Assembly (NCBI GenBank): GCA_023664625.1
Contig: JAMPFD010000011.1
Coordinates: forward strand, 1-64,000
Direction: 5' to 3'
Length of the DNA: 64,000 bases
Source of the DNA: Bacillota bacterium
GTDB lineage: Bacteria; Bacteroidota; Bacteroidia; Bacteroidales; Bacteroidaceae
Every line of letters begins with the position of its first letter. Positions within the stretch are counted from its first letter, which is position 1. Positions 17,419 through 26,465 of this stretch are shown piece after piece. The position numbers and the translations under genes are program-made. A model generated the notes under the pieces. It saw nothing but the letters and a program-made list of their open reading frames with translations. It searched no databases and had not been told where the DNA came from.

Positions 17419-18462
17419 TTATTTCCTGAACTTGAATATTGTTGTGCTTCGGAAAGTCTCGCCTGGACGGAGCAGAGTCGACGGCCATTGAGGTTTGTTC
17501 GGAGAGTCCGGGAAATGCATTGTCTCAAAGCATATAGCGTTGCGCTTTATGTATGACTTCCCGTTCTTTCCCGTTATGTTTCCACGGTGACCGTTTGCGG
17601 TATATATCTGCATGGCCGGTTCTGTGGTAAAGACTTCCATATTCAGCCCTGTTCCCCTGTCATAAAGCCGTGCGACAGGCTTGGAAAGGTCTCCGTCATG
17701 ACGTAATTGGTAGCAGTGGTCATAGCCTCCCGTGACATGAAGCTGCCGGTCGTCAGTGCCAATGCGCATGCCTATTGCCGTAGGTTTGCGGAAATCAAAC
17801 GGTGTGTCCTCCACGCAGGCCATGTCGCCGGTGACCCTTTTGCTGTCATTGTATGTGGCAATGCTGTCAGAGTCTATCCAGAGAATCTCGTCAAGGACAT
17901 CTTTTCCGAGGTCACCCGAAAGGTTGAAAAAACTATGGTTGGACGGATTGAGGACGGTAGGCTTGGTTGTCATGGCGGCATAGTCAATTCTCAGTGCATC
18001 ACTGAGCAGGGTATAGGTGACGTCAAGTGTCAGCTCGCCGGGAAAACCGTTCTCTCCGTCAGGCGAAACATAACGCAGTGTCATGGATTTCCTGTCACTT
18101 CTCACTATCTCCCATTGCCTTTGGGAGAAGCTTGGAGTGCCGCCGTGCGAGCAATCTCCGTTGGAACCTGTCTGCAGCCGGTGCTCCATGCCGTCTATAG
18201 TCAGGTGACCTCCAAGTATGCGTCCTATATACCGTCCGACAACGGCTCCGAAATTCTGTTTGATATTCTTATAGTCCGCGAGTGTGTCGAAGCCGAGAAC
18301 GACATCTGTACCATGGTATTTAAGGGACTGTATTCGTGCCCCATAACTGATGGCGGTCATCTCCATTCCGCCGTTGCGTATGGTTACGGACTTGATTCTC
18401 TCGGCTTTCACGAGGCTGATGAGGAGGCATAGGAATGAGAATGTCAGTAAGATCCTTTTCAT
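17419..18462 (-). CDS. galM: Aldose 1-epimerase, exported
   Basis: This 347-aa protein has a signal peptide (MKRILLTFSFLCLLISLVKA) and the galactose-mutarotase fold motifs NHSFFNLSG, GGYDHCYQL, DRGTGLNMEVFTTEPAMQIYTANG and CFETMHFPDSPN. It interconverts alpha and beta anomers of hexoses. The signal peptide places it in the periplasm, as is common for Bacteroidetes mutarotases working with polysaccharide use. It stands alone, convergent with the YihY gene. Confidence 0.9.
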   Translation of the reverse strand: MKRILLTFSFLCLLISLVKAERIKSVTIRNGGMEMTAISYGARIQSLKYHGTDVVLGFDTLADYKNIKQNFGAVVGRYIGRILGGHLTIDGMEHRLQTGSNGDCSHGGTPSFSQRQWEIVRSDRKSMTLRYVSPDGENGFPGELTLDVTYTLLSDALRIDYAAMTTKPTVLNPSNHSFFNLSGDLGKDVLDEILWIDSDSIATYNDSKRVTGDMACVEDTPFDFRKPTAIGMRIGTDDRQLHVTGGYDHCYQLRHDGDLSKPVARLYDRGTGLNMEVFTTEPAMQIYTANGHRGNITGKNGKSYIKRNAICFETMHFPDSPNKPQWPSTLLRPGETFRSTTIFKFRK

Positions 18463-18621
18463 AGTATGTCAGATTGTTTGTCAGTTAGTAATGTCTGCTG
18501 TTATTGAAGATGGTACGTCCTCAATGTCTTTTGTATTATCCACCACCCGGTTGGTATGCCAAGGTGTTACGGAAGGAAGCCGACACATTGGCATGCGGTG
18601 TCTCTCTCGCTTCACGTTCAT

Positions 18622-19689
18622 CTATATGTTCACCGCACCGCAGTGAGGACATTTGCCTTTATGGTGTATGGCTTTCCCGCATTTCCCGCAGAAATATTCC
18701 AGTCTTCTGCTTCGGTTGAATGTCTTTATTGCAAAGTATATATATATGGCGAGGAGGAAATAGCCTATATAATATAAGGTGGAAAGAGTGAATACGAGAT
18801 AATCCGCCATACATACCGCGGCGAGTCCGCAGAGGTATAGTACTGCTTCGTCGAACGGCAGGTGACGCCGGACATCGTCAACGGTAGCCACACCGACAAT
18901 CGGCAGCATCCATACCAAGGCGAGGAAAAGGCCGAGCAGCGGCGGAACGGTAAAGGGGTTAAGTGTCGGATGATAATAGAAGTGCCGCCACATCTCAGGG
19001 GCGAACATCTGAATGGAGGCATACATCATCGCTGCGAAGGATACTATGAGAACCAAAGCAGTAGGGTAGAAGGAAGGAATGTCATTGAAATGTACAATCT
19101 TGGCTCCTTTTCTGTTCACTACACGCAAGGTGTAAACGACACCCATCGTGCCGACAATGATAAGCATCCATAAAAGGTGGGTGTTGGAAAAGATATTTAT
19201 GAATTGAGATATCGGGTCGTCGGGAACGACTGCGGGCAACAGTTCTGTCTCGTGTGTCCAGCCGAATGTCTGCTGATCCCTTGCCAGCTGCACCCATACG
19301 GAGTCAGTCTTGTCTTGCGGAAGAATGCGGATGTTGGCAACGACAAGCCTTTCTCCGCGATAGATAATGATAGAGTCGGAATGCTGCTGTGTTGCCGTCC
19401 ATGCCGCTTCCGCCGTCTCTTCAAGGGAGACAATCTCCTCAGGTTGCTGTTCAAAGAGTACAAGAGAGTCCTTGTCCACTATGAAATTATAGTTGTTTGT
19501 GTAATGATGCTGACTGGTAAAGGTAAGTGAATCCTGCCGCCGTATCATCGCATCAGAGTCTTCCGACAGACTTGTGTCTGTGCAGGCAAAGGCATCATGC
19601 ACCTTGCTCCTGTCGTTATAGCAGGAGCAGAGTGTCGAGAGAAGGGCGTGCAGCACAGCCCCGAGTATTATATATTTCCTTCTTCTCAT
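18622..19689 (-). CDS. Membrane protein with lipobox and C-terminal zinc ribbon
   Basis: This 355-aa protein begins with a lipoprotein-type signal (MRRRKYIILGAVLHALLSTLCSC). An extracytoplasmic part may include an SH3-like stretch (RLVVANIRILPQDKTDSVWVQL ... FGWTHETELLP). Five or six membrane spans follow, and a cytoplasmic zinc ribbon (FCGKCGKAIHHKGKCPHCGAVN) ends the protein with two CxxC pairs. The build suggests an envelope sensor or scaffold; the function is unknown. Confidence 0.75.
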   Translation of the reverse strand: MRRRKYIILGAVLHALLSTLCSCYNDRSKVHDAFACTDTSLSEDSDAMIRRQDSLTFTSQHHYTNNYNFIVDKDSLVLFEQQPEEIVSLEETAEAAWTATQQHSDSIIIYRGERLVVANIRILPQDKTDSVWVQLARDQQTFGWTHETELLPAVVPDDPISQFINIFSNTHLLWMLIIVGTMGVVYTLRVVNRKGAKIVHFNDIPSFYPTALVLIVSFAAMMYASIQMFAPEMWRHFYYHPTLNPFTVPPLLGLFLALVWMLPIVGVATVDDVRRHLPFDEAVLYLCGLAAVCMADYLVFTLSTLYYIGYFLLAIYIYFAIKTFNRSRRLEYFCGKCGKAIHHKGKCPHCGAVNI

Positions 19690-19720
19690 AGAGTCAGGGT
19701 ATATGTATCTTTGCAGGAAT

Positions 19721-21568
19721 TTACTTTTTCAGCACATTCATCTGGCAGTTCTTGCAGTCAAACTCAAGTGTGAAGTTCCTGCCGTCGTCAAGACGGAGCG
19801 ACAATGGCTCTTTCCATTCAGGCCTTCTGCCACCGTTCTTAGCGCAACAGCCAAGGGCATAGCGTATGCAGTGACGGCATTGCATGACCATTTCCCCTTC
19901 GTTTCCGAGTTCAAAAGCCTTCCCTTCAATGTCCATTCCCAGTCCGGCATAGAATTGCCTGGCTTTTTTGTTTGCCACATTGTAAAGATATTCATATCTT
20001 CTGTGATATGAGTCGGAGGTCAGCGTATGTCTGTCTCCGTTCTCGCAAACGGATTTCTTGCGTCCGGTTATGGAGATATTCTCCGTTGCCTGCCGTCTCA
20101 GTACTGACAGGAGGCTTGAAGGAATGAAGACGCCAATCAGTTCCGGTGCGACCGAAACCTCGTCACAGCGGTAGGCGGTGCCGCCAAGTTTTGTCAGCTG
20201 GCGGCAGATATTCTCCATCTGTGGTTTCTGTGCCTGCTGTATTTCGTCAAGAACCAGTGTCGCGGAGCCTTTCAAAGGAGCGTCTATGCCATTTATGTCA
20301 AGACGTAGAGCAGTACCATCCAGATACAGATTCATTCTGATGTCAATGCGCCGTACGGAGGTCTTGCCTGCCAGAAGCTTGTCGAATGCATGGTCCTGAC
20401 TTCTGTATAACGGGGTTCCAGGTTTTAAGTCAGGCGGCATCTGCTGCGGGAACAGCCTGTTTCCCTCTGCACGGTTGACGCGGAACCCTTTCACATTCCC
20501 CTCGCTGTCGATATAGCACAGTCCGTCACCGTTGGCAAACGGACAGAGACTTGCCACGTTGAAAGACATCTGCCTTCCATGGCGCACCTCCTTAACTTTC
20601 CCGACATATTCCCCGATGGCTTTAGGAGTGCGCATCGATACTATGCCAGCATGCCTGCCATTGAGGAAGTAGTCCGTATATCCCCGGCAGAAAGTCTTCT
20701 TCAAGTCAGGAGTGAAAGACAGCTCGTTCTTTCCCCATGACGCACGGCGGTATATGCCGTGGCTTCTCTTCACTATTTCATCAAGACGCCTGCTGTATGC
20801 AGCCACGACATTCTTGACGTAAGCTATATCCTTAAGACGTCCCTCAATCTTCAGTGAGCATGCACCGGCCTCAATGATTTTCTCAAGGTTATCAATCTGA
20901 CATTGGTCTTTCAGGGAAAGGTAATAGGCAGGCGGAGCCACTTCATTGCCGTCCGCATCCAGGAGCCGGTATTTCATACGGCACATCTGTGCGCACTCGC
21001 CACGATTGGCGGAACGGTTGAAACAGTACTGTGAAGCATAGCATTGGCCGGAGAAACTGACACACAAGGCTCCGTGAGCGAATACCTCCAGTTCGACGTC
21101 AGGCACCATACGGTGTATCTCCGCTATTTCCCCGGCGGTCAGTTCGCGTGCCAGCACGACACGGGAGAAGCCGAGTCCCCGTAGCCATCTCACCTTTTCC
21201 GCCGTCCTGTTGTCTGTCTGCGTCGATGCATGCCACTCCGTCTTTATTCCTTTCCGTCTTGCTTCGGCGAGGAGTCCCATGTCCTGTACGAGGACAGCGT
21301 CCACGCCGGCTTCCGCCAGTTCTGCCACAAGTTGTACGGCATCGTCAAGTTCATGGTCGTAGACGATAGTGTTCACGGTGGCGTAGACCCTTACTCCGAA
21401 CCTGTGCGCATACTGGCATAGTTCCCGGATGTCGTCAACGGAGTTCCCGGCTGCGTGCCTTGCTCCGAAATTCCGTGCACCGATATATACGGCATCAGCA
21501 CCGTGGTCTATTGCCGCGATGCCGCATTCAAGATTCCTGGCAGGTGCCAGCAGTTCTATTTCCCGCAT
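19721..21568 (-). CDS. U32 family protein, RlhA-like (rRNA/tRNA hydroxylation)
   Basis: I start at 21568 (MREIELLAPARNLECGIAAIDHG), giving 615 aa. A longer frame to 21628 overlaps metA. The U32 signature is clear: EVFAHGALCVSFSGQCYASQYCFNRSANRGECAQMCR, with several conserved cysteines. The long C-terminal part continues to a second cysteine cluster (QCRHCIRYALGCCAKNGG, CKNCQMN). The size and C-terminal extension resemble E. coli RlhA, which hydroxylates a cytidine in 23S rRNA, more than the shorter TrhP. The exact substrate cannot be told from sequence. Confidence 0.85.
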   Translation of the reverse strand: MREIELLAPARNLECGIAAIDHGADAVYIGARNFGARHAAGNSVDDIRELCQYAHRFGVRVYATVNTIVYDHELDDAVQLVAELAEAGVDAVLVQDMGLLAEARRKGIKTEWHASTQTDNRTAEKVRWLRGLGFSRVVLARELTAGEIAEIHRMVPDVELEVFAHGALCVSFSGQCYASQYCFNRSANRGECAQMCRMKYRLLDADGNEVAPPAYYLSLKDQCQIDNLEKIIEAGACSLKIEGRLKDIAYVKNVVAAYSRRLDEIVKRSHGIYRRASWGKNELSFTPDLKKTFCRGYTDYFLNGRHAGIVSMRTPKAIGEYVGKVKEVRHGRQMSFNVASLCPFANGDGLCYIDSEGNVKGFRVNRAEGNRLFPQQMPPDLKPGTPLYRSQDHAFDKLLAGKTSVRRIDIRMNLYLDGTALRLDINGIDAPLKGSATLVLDEIQQAQKPQMENICRQLTKLGGTAYRCDEVSVAPELIGVFIPSSLLSVLRRQATENISITGRKKSVCENGDRHTLTSDSYHRRYEYLYNVANKKARQFYAGLGMDIEGKAFELGNEGEMVMQCRHCIRYALGCCAKNGGRRPEWKEPLSLRLDDGRNFTLEFDCKNCQMNVLKK

Positions 21569-21584
21569 GATTGTCTCGTTTTTA

Positions 21585-22502
21585 CTACTTGATATCGTTA
21601 ATGTTGAACGGAGTCTCCTGATAGACATAGTAGTTCAGCCAGTTCGTATAGAGCAGGTTCGCCGCAGCACGCCAGCGTACTACCGGCGGTATGTCCGGAT
21701 TGTCATCAGGATAATAGTTCTTCGGAATATCGATTTCCATGTCTTTTTCCATATCCCTCCGATATTCGCCGTCAAGCGTAAGCGGAGAGTATTCAAGATG
21801 ACAGGTTATGAAAAACTCCCTGCCGTTCCTTGCATGGACAATCGTCACGCCGGCCTCTCTGCTCTCGGCGATGATGTCCAGTCCCGGGACTTTCTCAATA
21901 TCCTCTCTCCGCAGTCCGCAATGGCGGCTGTGAGGAGCGAAGAACACATCGTCGAATCCCCGGAATATCGGCAGTTCCGGCGCATGCATCTCATGCTCGA
22001 AGACACCGAATATTTTCTTCATTGTATTATGCTTTGGGACTCCGTAGAAGTGGTACAGGCCGGCAAAAGCCGCCCAGCAGACGTAGATTGTGCTTGTCAC
22101 ATTATGGTGTGCCCAGTTAAAAACCTCCTGCAGCTCCTTCCAGTAGGTCACCTCCTCATAGTCCATGAATTCCAATGGTGCTCCGGTGACGATGAGTCCG
22201 TCATATTTCTCTTTCTTCATGTCCTCGAAATTACGGTAGAAAGCCAGCATGTGCTCTATGGGAGTGTTCTTGGAAGTATGGGATTTGATTTTCATGAAGT
22301 CCACCTGTATCTGCAATGCGGAGTTTGAGAGTATGCGTATAAAGTCGGTCTCTGTCGTAATCTTTATCGGCATCAGGTTGAGCACGGCAAGTCTGAGAGG
22401 GCGGATTTGTTGCGAGTCCGCTCTCTTGTATCCCATTGTGAATATGTTTTCCTGCTTCAATACGTCAATGGCAGGCAGTTCCTCTGGCAATATTAAGGGC
22501 AT
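21585..22502 (-). CDS. metA: Homoserine O-acyltransferase MetA
   Basis: This 305-aa protein matches the MetA family along its length: ELPAIDVLKQENIFTM, LRLAVLNLMPIKITTETDFIRILSN, DGLIVTGAPLEFMDYEEVTYW, catalytic Cys in STIYVCWAAFAGLYHFYGV, and a His/Glu pair in the C-terminal third. It acylates homoserine in the first committed step of methionine synthesis. Many MetA proteins outside enterobacteria use acetyl-CoA, and I cannot decide the acyl donor here. It lies 16 bp upstream of the U32 gene and is probably co-transcribed with it. Confidence 0.93.
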   Translation of the reverse strand: MPLILPEELPAIDVLKQENIFTMGYKRADSQQIRPLRLAVLNLMPIKITTETDFIRILSNSALQIQVDFMKIKSHTSKNTPIEHMLAFYRNFEDMKKEKYDGLIVTGAPLEFMDYEEVTYWKELQEVFNWAHHNVTSTIYVCWAAFAGLYHFYGVPKHNTMKKIFGVFEHEMHAPELPIFRGFDDVFFAPHSRHCGLRREDIEKVPGLDIIAESREAGVTIVHARNGREFFITCHLEYSPLTLDGEYRRDMEKDMEIDIPKNYYPDDNPDIPPVVRWRAAANLLYTNWLNYYVYQETPFNINDIK

Positions 22503-22726
22503 TGTTCCAAAAAGATGTGTTTGATGAAATTATTGCAGTCTGTCCGTTTTCCTGTCCGTCCACTCTTCATGCGCTGATGCATGGGAAAGTGTTTCGTAAA
22601 AGCTTGCGGCTCCGATATTTATGGCGGAGCCAGAAAAGCCCCGCCAGGAAAGCGTATGTTCTGCCGCCGCACCAATGAGCAGAATCAGTGCACACGGCCG
22701 GCGGCGTTATGTTCAGTTCTGGAGAA

Positions 22727-23815
22727 TCAGTTCTTCGGGCTCTCGTTTATATACTTGACAATCCATTCTCCGACCTCTTTCGTGCCATACTTGGCTCCGC
22801 CCTCAACCTGAATCTCCGGTGTGCGGACATTCTGTGCGAGAGACTCATCGACGGCCTTGCGTATGAGAGCCCCCTCTTCTTGCAGCCCGAAATACTCGAA
22901 AAGCATAGCTACGGACAGAATCTGCGCAAGCGGATTGGCGATGTTCAGCCCCTTTCCCTGCGGCCATGATCCATGGATGGGCTCGAAGACAGGGGTTGAC
23001 GAACCTGTCGATGCTGACGGAAGGAGGCCCATGGAGCCTGTGATGCAGGAGCCTTCGTCAGTGAGTATGTCGCCGAAAGTGTTCTCCGTTACCATGACAT
23101 CGAAGAATCTCGGGTCCTGAATCATTCTCATTGCGGCATTGTCTACATACATGAAGTCGGTTTCAACGTCAGGGTATTGAGGGGCTAACTCCTGCGCAGT
23201 CTTGCGCCAAAGGCGGGATGACGCAAGCACGTTGGCCTTGTCGACGACTGTGAGATGTTTTCTGCGCCGGCGTGCATACTGGTAGCCGACTTTCAGAATC
23301 CGTTCTATCTCCGGGCGGGAGTAGTAGTTCGTGTCAAGAGCGTCCTCGATGCCGTCAGCGTTTACGGCCGGCTCCTGCTTCTTGCCGAAGTACATTCCTC
23401 CGGTCAGCTCACGGATACAGATGAAGTCGGCACCCTTGACAATCTCATCCTTCAGCGGTGATTTGTGGACAAGACAGTCAAAAGTGGTCACCGGACGGAT
23501 ATTGGCAAAGAGTCCGAGCTTCTTGCGCATGGCGAGGAGTCCCTGCTCTGGGCGTACCTTTGCCGAAGGGTCATTGTCAAACTTAGGGTCTCCGACAGAG
23601 GCGAAGAGCACTGCATCGGCTTCTTCGCATATCTTAAAAGTCTCTTCGGGGAAAGGCTCCCCGACCTCGTCTATGGCGTGAGCACCGCATAGAGCCTCCC
23701 TGTAAGATACGTTGTGGCCGAATTTCTCGGCAACGGCAGAAAGCACTGCCACTCCCTGTTCCATGATTTCCGGACCGATACCGTCACCGGCCAGGACTGC
23801 AATCTTCAAATCCAT
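22727..23815 (-). CDS. leuB: 3-isopropylmalate dehydrogenase
   Basis: The start at 23815 ([21 protein letters not shown]) gives 362 aa, the normal family length. The frame to 23908 would cross the promoter element. Family motifs include [80 protein letters not shown] and [17 protein letters not shown]. It oxidises and decarboxylates 3-isopropylmalate in leucine synthesis. No other leu genes are visible next to it. Confidence 0.95.
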   Translation of the reverse strand: MDLKIAVLAGDGIGPEIMEQGVAVLSAVAEKFGHNVSYREALCGAHAIDEVGEPFPEETFKICEEADAVLFASVGDPKFDNDPSAKVRPEQGLLAMRKKLGLFANIRPVTTFDCLVHKSPLKDEIVKGADFICIRELTGGMYFGKKQEPAVNADGIEDALDTNYYSRPEIERILKVGYQYARRRRKHLTVVDKANVLASSRLWRKTAQELAPQYPDVETDFMYVDNAAMRMIQDPRFFDVMVTENTFGDILTDEGSCITGSMGLLPSASTGSSTPVFEPIHGSWPQGKGLNIANPLAQILSVAMLFEYFGLQEEGALIRKAVDESLAQNVRTPEIQVEGGAKYGTKEVGEWIVKYINESPKN

Positions 23816-23862
23816 GATGTGATATTTTGTTTGTTTAAGCACCTTTTTACTTCGAGATTTTG

Positions 23863-23870
23863 CAAAGTTA
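23863..23870 (-). promoter_or_regulatory. -7 promoter element of leuB
   Basis: The minus strand reads TAACTTTG, a match to TAnnTTTG, 47 nt before the leuB start. Confidence 0.6.
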
Positions 23871-24020
23871 CTAAAAAATACTGACATTTCGGAAGAGTTT
23901 CCGTACAAATAACGTCTAAAGTTTTAAAAAAAGATGAAATATCTTTTGCCGGAGGCTCCTCAGTGGCGGGAATGACCGTCTTTACGTTATGCCGGGCAAG
24001 CGGAATTTGCAGAGAAAACA

Positions 24021-24102
24021 AAAGGTAACCTTTTATATCTCGAAAGGTAACCTTTTACCATGCGAAAGGTAACCTTTTGCCATGTGAATCGTAACCTTTT
24101 GT
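24021..24102. repeat. 22-bp-period palindrome array, locus B
   Basis: Four units with the core GTAACC begin at 24025, 24047, 24069 and 24091, exactly 22 bp apart. The palindrome is AAAGGTAACCTTT in the first three units and is degenerate in the fourth (AATCGTAACCTTTTG). The 9-bp spacers vary. Confidence 0.75.
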
Positions 24103-24372
24103 CCGGTTGTCTTTTTCGTTGTGTGGGAATGATGGCTTTATCTTGCCGGATAACAGGTGCCGGCACTTCGTTGTGGCCGTGCTTCCGTCCGCCCGGCCTG
24201 TGGCAGAATCCTGTGCGCAGTCATGTTGTGGCGGACGCCACGAGACAGGTATTCATAATCAACTGCAAAAAATGTTAAGAGTGTTTTCTTTCTAAGCCAC
24301 AGTGTTGCCGGTGTGGATATTTTGTACTATTTTTGCACACGTTGATTTATAACTTTCAAAAACGTGAATATT

Positions 24373-25197
24373 ATGAAAAGACATCGACTGATTATCCTCT
24401 CAGCGGCACTTCTCGTGATGATTGCTGCTGTATCCTGCCGCAGTGGCAAGACGGTTACTGCGACAGCACCTGTTCCCGTTTCCGGCACGGAAGAGACTTT
24501 GGCCTTTGACAGTGTTGAATGGCATGACTCGGCGGTTGTCCGGCCAAATGGCATTACGCGGGTTGATTATAAATGTGTGTATCCGGTGAAAGGCAACAAA
24601 GCTTTGACAGACAGTATAATGCGCTGGATTCGTGAACAGTATGGCGATTCCGCATGCAACGGGACGGCAGACATGAGGACTGTCCTTGAGAAGTCGGGCC
24701 GGAAGACTGTTGCCGCGGATAAGGCGGAACTGGCGGAAATTCTCTCCTATCGTGAAGGCGGCGACGGATTCCCTATGGAATACGCAACTGACATACGTAC
24801 GTTCGTGGAGTATGAGAGTGCGGACTATGTGACCCTTTTATGTCAGACATATACGTACAGGGCAGGTGCGCACGGCCTGACGGTGAACAATGCCGTGACG
24901 TTCTCTGTGAAGGACGGCAGCCGGTGCGGATGGAGCCTTCTTCAAGGCATGACGAAAAAGGAAATTACGGACAAGATAAAGACAGGGCTTGCGGAATATT
25001 TCAGACAGGCTGATTCAGACTTCGGCGGGAATCTCCGTGACATGCTTCTCGGCGTAAGTGAGGCGGACTATGAGAACAACTTCCCGCTCCCGGCATTCCC
25101 TCCTTATCTGACGAAGAACGGTGTGACGGTACTGTACCAGCAGTACGAGATAGCCCCGTATGCAGCAGGTATGCCGAATTGTGTGATAAAGCCGTGA
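24373..25197 (+). CDS. RsiV/DUF3298-like lipoprotein
   Basis: I start at ATG 24373 (MKRHRLIILSAALLVMIAAVSCRSG), a lipoprotein signal with lipobox AVSC, giving 274 aa. The GTG at 24364 is less likely. The C-terminal two thirds resemble DUF4163/DUF3298 proteins, with YVTLLCQTYTYRAGAHGLTVNNAVTFSVKDG, LLQGMTKKEITDKIKTGL and a final LYQQYEIAPYAAGMPNCVI. In Firmicutes this fold occurs in the lysozyme-binding anti-sigma factor RsiV; in Bacteroidetes it is mostly a free lipoprotein of unknown role. Confidence 0.8.
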   Translation: MKRHRLIILSAALLVMIAAVSCRSGKTVTATAPVPVSGTEETLAFDSVEWHDSAVVRPNGITRVDYKCVYPVKGNKALTDSIMRWIREQYGDSACNGTADMRTVLEKSGRKTVAADKAELAEILSYREGGDGFPMEYATDIRTFVEYESADYVTLLCQTYTYRAGAHGLTVNNAVTFSVKDGSRCGWSLLQGMTKKEITDKIKTGLAEYFRQADSDFGGNLRDMLLGVSEADYENNFPLPAFPPYLTKNGVTVLYQQYEIAPYAAGMPNCVIKP

Positions 25198-25279
25198 TTC
25201 CTTATGCCTCGGCTTTACCTGCAACGACACGGAAGCACCGCGGCATGTTCTGTAAATTGATGACTGAGAATACTGTTGG

Positions 25280-25331
25280 AAAAGTGCACTTTGGAGATAA
25301 AACAGGAGTTTTGCTTCCAAAGTGCACTTTT
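25280..25331. repeat. Three palindromes at 19-bp spacing, also forming a 16-bp hairpin
   Basis: AAAGTGCACTTT occurs twice, centred at about 25286 and 25324, and AAAACAGGAGTTTT lies exactly between at 25305. The outer two also form one hairpin: AAAAGTGCACTTTGGA (25280-25295) pairs perfectly with 25316-25331. It may act as a terminator, but the self-palindromic units resemble the 22-bp arrays elsewhere. Confidence 0.6.
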
Positions 25332-25434
25332 CGTTCCGACAGACATTTTGCTTTATGTTGAGTCTAATATTTAATAATTCTGAAAAAAAACGCAATTTCC
25401 TGTATAAGTTTTGTTATGGATAGATATTTTTTTA

Positions 25435-25442
25435 TATCTTTG
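25435..25442 (+). promoter_or_regulatory. -7 promoter element of the inositol-lipid operon
   Basis: TATCTTTG is preceded 21 bp upstream by TTTTG (25409-25413), a good Bacteroidetes promoter. It lies 76 bp before the chosen start of the first gene. Confidence 0.7.
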
Positions 25443-25518
25443 CACTTATTAAAACATACAGGCGACTTGGTGTCGTATTATAATACGGCCGTTGCCTTAC
25501 GATAGCAGAAATCGGCTT

Positions 25519-26046
25519 ATGTCAGATAAAAATAATAATCCCAATATCCTTGATGTCATCATCGGCACAGGATTTGGCGCGGGATTTTGGCCGTGGGGAC
25601 CAGGAACAGCCGGTGCCGCCGTGGCCACTCTGATTTGGTGCCTGTATTCAGGGGCTTTTGCAGGAATAGGCATCCCGGCGATATTGCCGTCATATAACTG
25701 GACCGTCTGTGTCACGGCAGTGCTTGCCGTTGTCTCGACGCTTGTCAGTATCTCACCGATCAACCGTCTTGAAAGATATTGGGGTGAAGACCCCTCACGG
25801 GTTGTGGTGGACGAGATGGCTGGTGTCTGGGTGACCTTGCTTGCCGTCCCGGCGACCATGGAGTGGCAGTATGTCCTCGGTGCATTCCTGCTGTTCCGTA
25901 TTATGGACATTACGAAACCTCTCGGCTGCCGTTGGCTGGACAGAAACCTTCACGGCGGTTGGGGCGTTATGCTCGATGACATACTGGCAGGCGTGTATGG
26001 TGCGATAGTCCTGTACGGCGTGAGGGCTGTCCTCGGATTATGGTGA
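25519..26046 (+). CDS. pgpA: PgpA-like phosphatase (probable phosphatidylinositol-phosphate phosphatase)
   Basis: I start at ATG 25519, giving 175 aa; the in-frame TTG at 25492 is weak. PgpA motifs are present: GTGFGAGFWPWGPGTAGAA, EDPSRVVVDEMAGVWVTLLAVP, LFRIMDITKPLGCRWLDR and GGWGVMLDDILAGVYGA. PgpA normally dephosphorylates phosphatidylglycerophosphate. Its position beside inositol-phosphate synthase and a CDP-alcohol phosphatidyltransferase fits the Bacteroides thetaiotaomicron inositol-lipid cluster, where this enzyme removes phosphate from phosphatidylinositol phosphate. The product role is inferred from context. Confidence 0.85.
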   Translation: MSDKNNNPNILDVIIGTGFGAGFWPWGPGTAGAAVATLIWCLYSGAFAGIGIPAILPSYNWTVCVTAVLAVVSTLVSISPINRLERYWGEDPSRVVVDEMAGVWVTLLAVPATMEWQYVLGAFLLFRIMDITKPLGCRWLDRNLHGGWGVMLDDILAGVYGAIVLYGVRAVLGLW

Positions 26047-26465
26047 CGATGGGCAGGAACGGAGTGAAAGAGTTCAGCAAGGCTCAGGTGTCGTCCCTGC
26101 TGTCCACGTTCTGCGACTTCATCTCAACGGCGGGCTTGTTCAGCCTGACGCGTCATGTCGTGGCAAGTACGGCGTTCGGAGCCTTTGTCGGAGGAGCCGT
26201 GAACTGTGCCGTCAACTACTATTGGACTTTCAGGGGCACCTGCCGCACAAAGAAAGGGGTCGTATGCAGATATGTTGTCGTATGGCTCGGCAGTATGGCC
26301 TTGAATACAGCCGGAACGGAATGGGGCGTCAGATTGGTCAGATACTCAGGGCTGTGGACAGACCAGGATCTCGGGCTCGTGATGATGGTGAAGGCCGTTG
26401 TCGCCGTCATAGTGGCTGTGGCATGGAATTTTACGATACAGAAATATTACGTTTATAAAAAATAA
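26040..26465 (+). CDS. GtrA-family membrane protein
   Basis: This 141-aa protein has four membrane spans and GtrA motifs: FCDFISTAGLFSLTRHVV, GGAVNCAVNYYWTFRG, and WNFTIQKYYVYK at the C-terminus. GtrA-like proteins are thought to flip polyprenyl-linked sugars or related lipids. It overlaps the pgpA-like gene by 7 bp and abuts the next gene by 1 bp, so it belongs to the inositol-lipid operon, perhaps in lipid translocation. Confidence 0.85.
   Translation: MVTMGRNGVKEFSKAQVSSLLSTFCDFISTAGLFSLTRHVVASTAFGAFVGGAVNCAVNYYWTFRGTCRTKKGVVCRYVVVWLGSMALNTAGTEWGVRLVRYSGLWTDQDLGLVMMVKAVVAVIVAVAWNFTIQKYYVYKK

Larger units (their letters stand above)
23816..24372. other. Divergent intergenic region between leuB and RsiV-like gene
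   Basis: It holds the leuB promoter element (23863-23870) and the cleanest 22-bp palindrome array (24021-24102). The short frames on the plus strand (24060-24295) run through the array and are not credible genes. Confidence 0.6.
25198..25518. other. Intergenic region before the inositol-lipid operon
   Basis: It contains a phased palindrome group (25280-25331), which may also terminate the upstream gene, and the promoter of the downstream operon (25435-25442). Confidence 0.6.

Noticed and set aside
19706..19713. TATCTTTG promoter-like element on the plus strand
   Set aside because: It points into the 3' end of the minus-strand U32 gene and no plus-strand gene follows.
13727..24102. The 22-bp arrays as a CRISPR
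   Set aside because: Units are too short, the 9-bp spacers are too small, units invert, and no cas genes are near.
24060..24295. Two plus-strand frames across the 22-bp array
   Set aside because: They read through the palindromes and end without domain features; the array explains their apparent coding.
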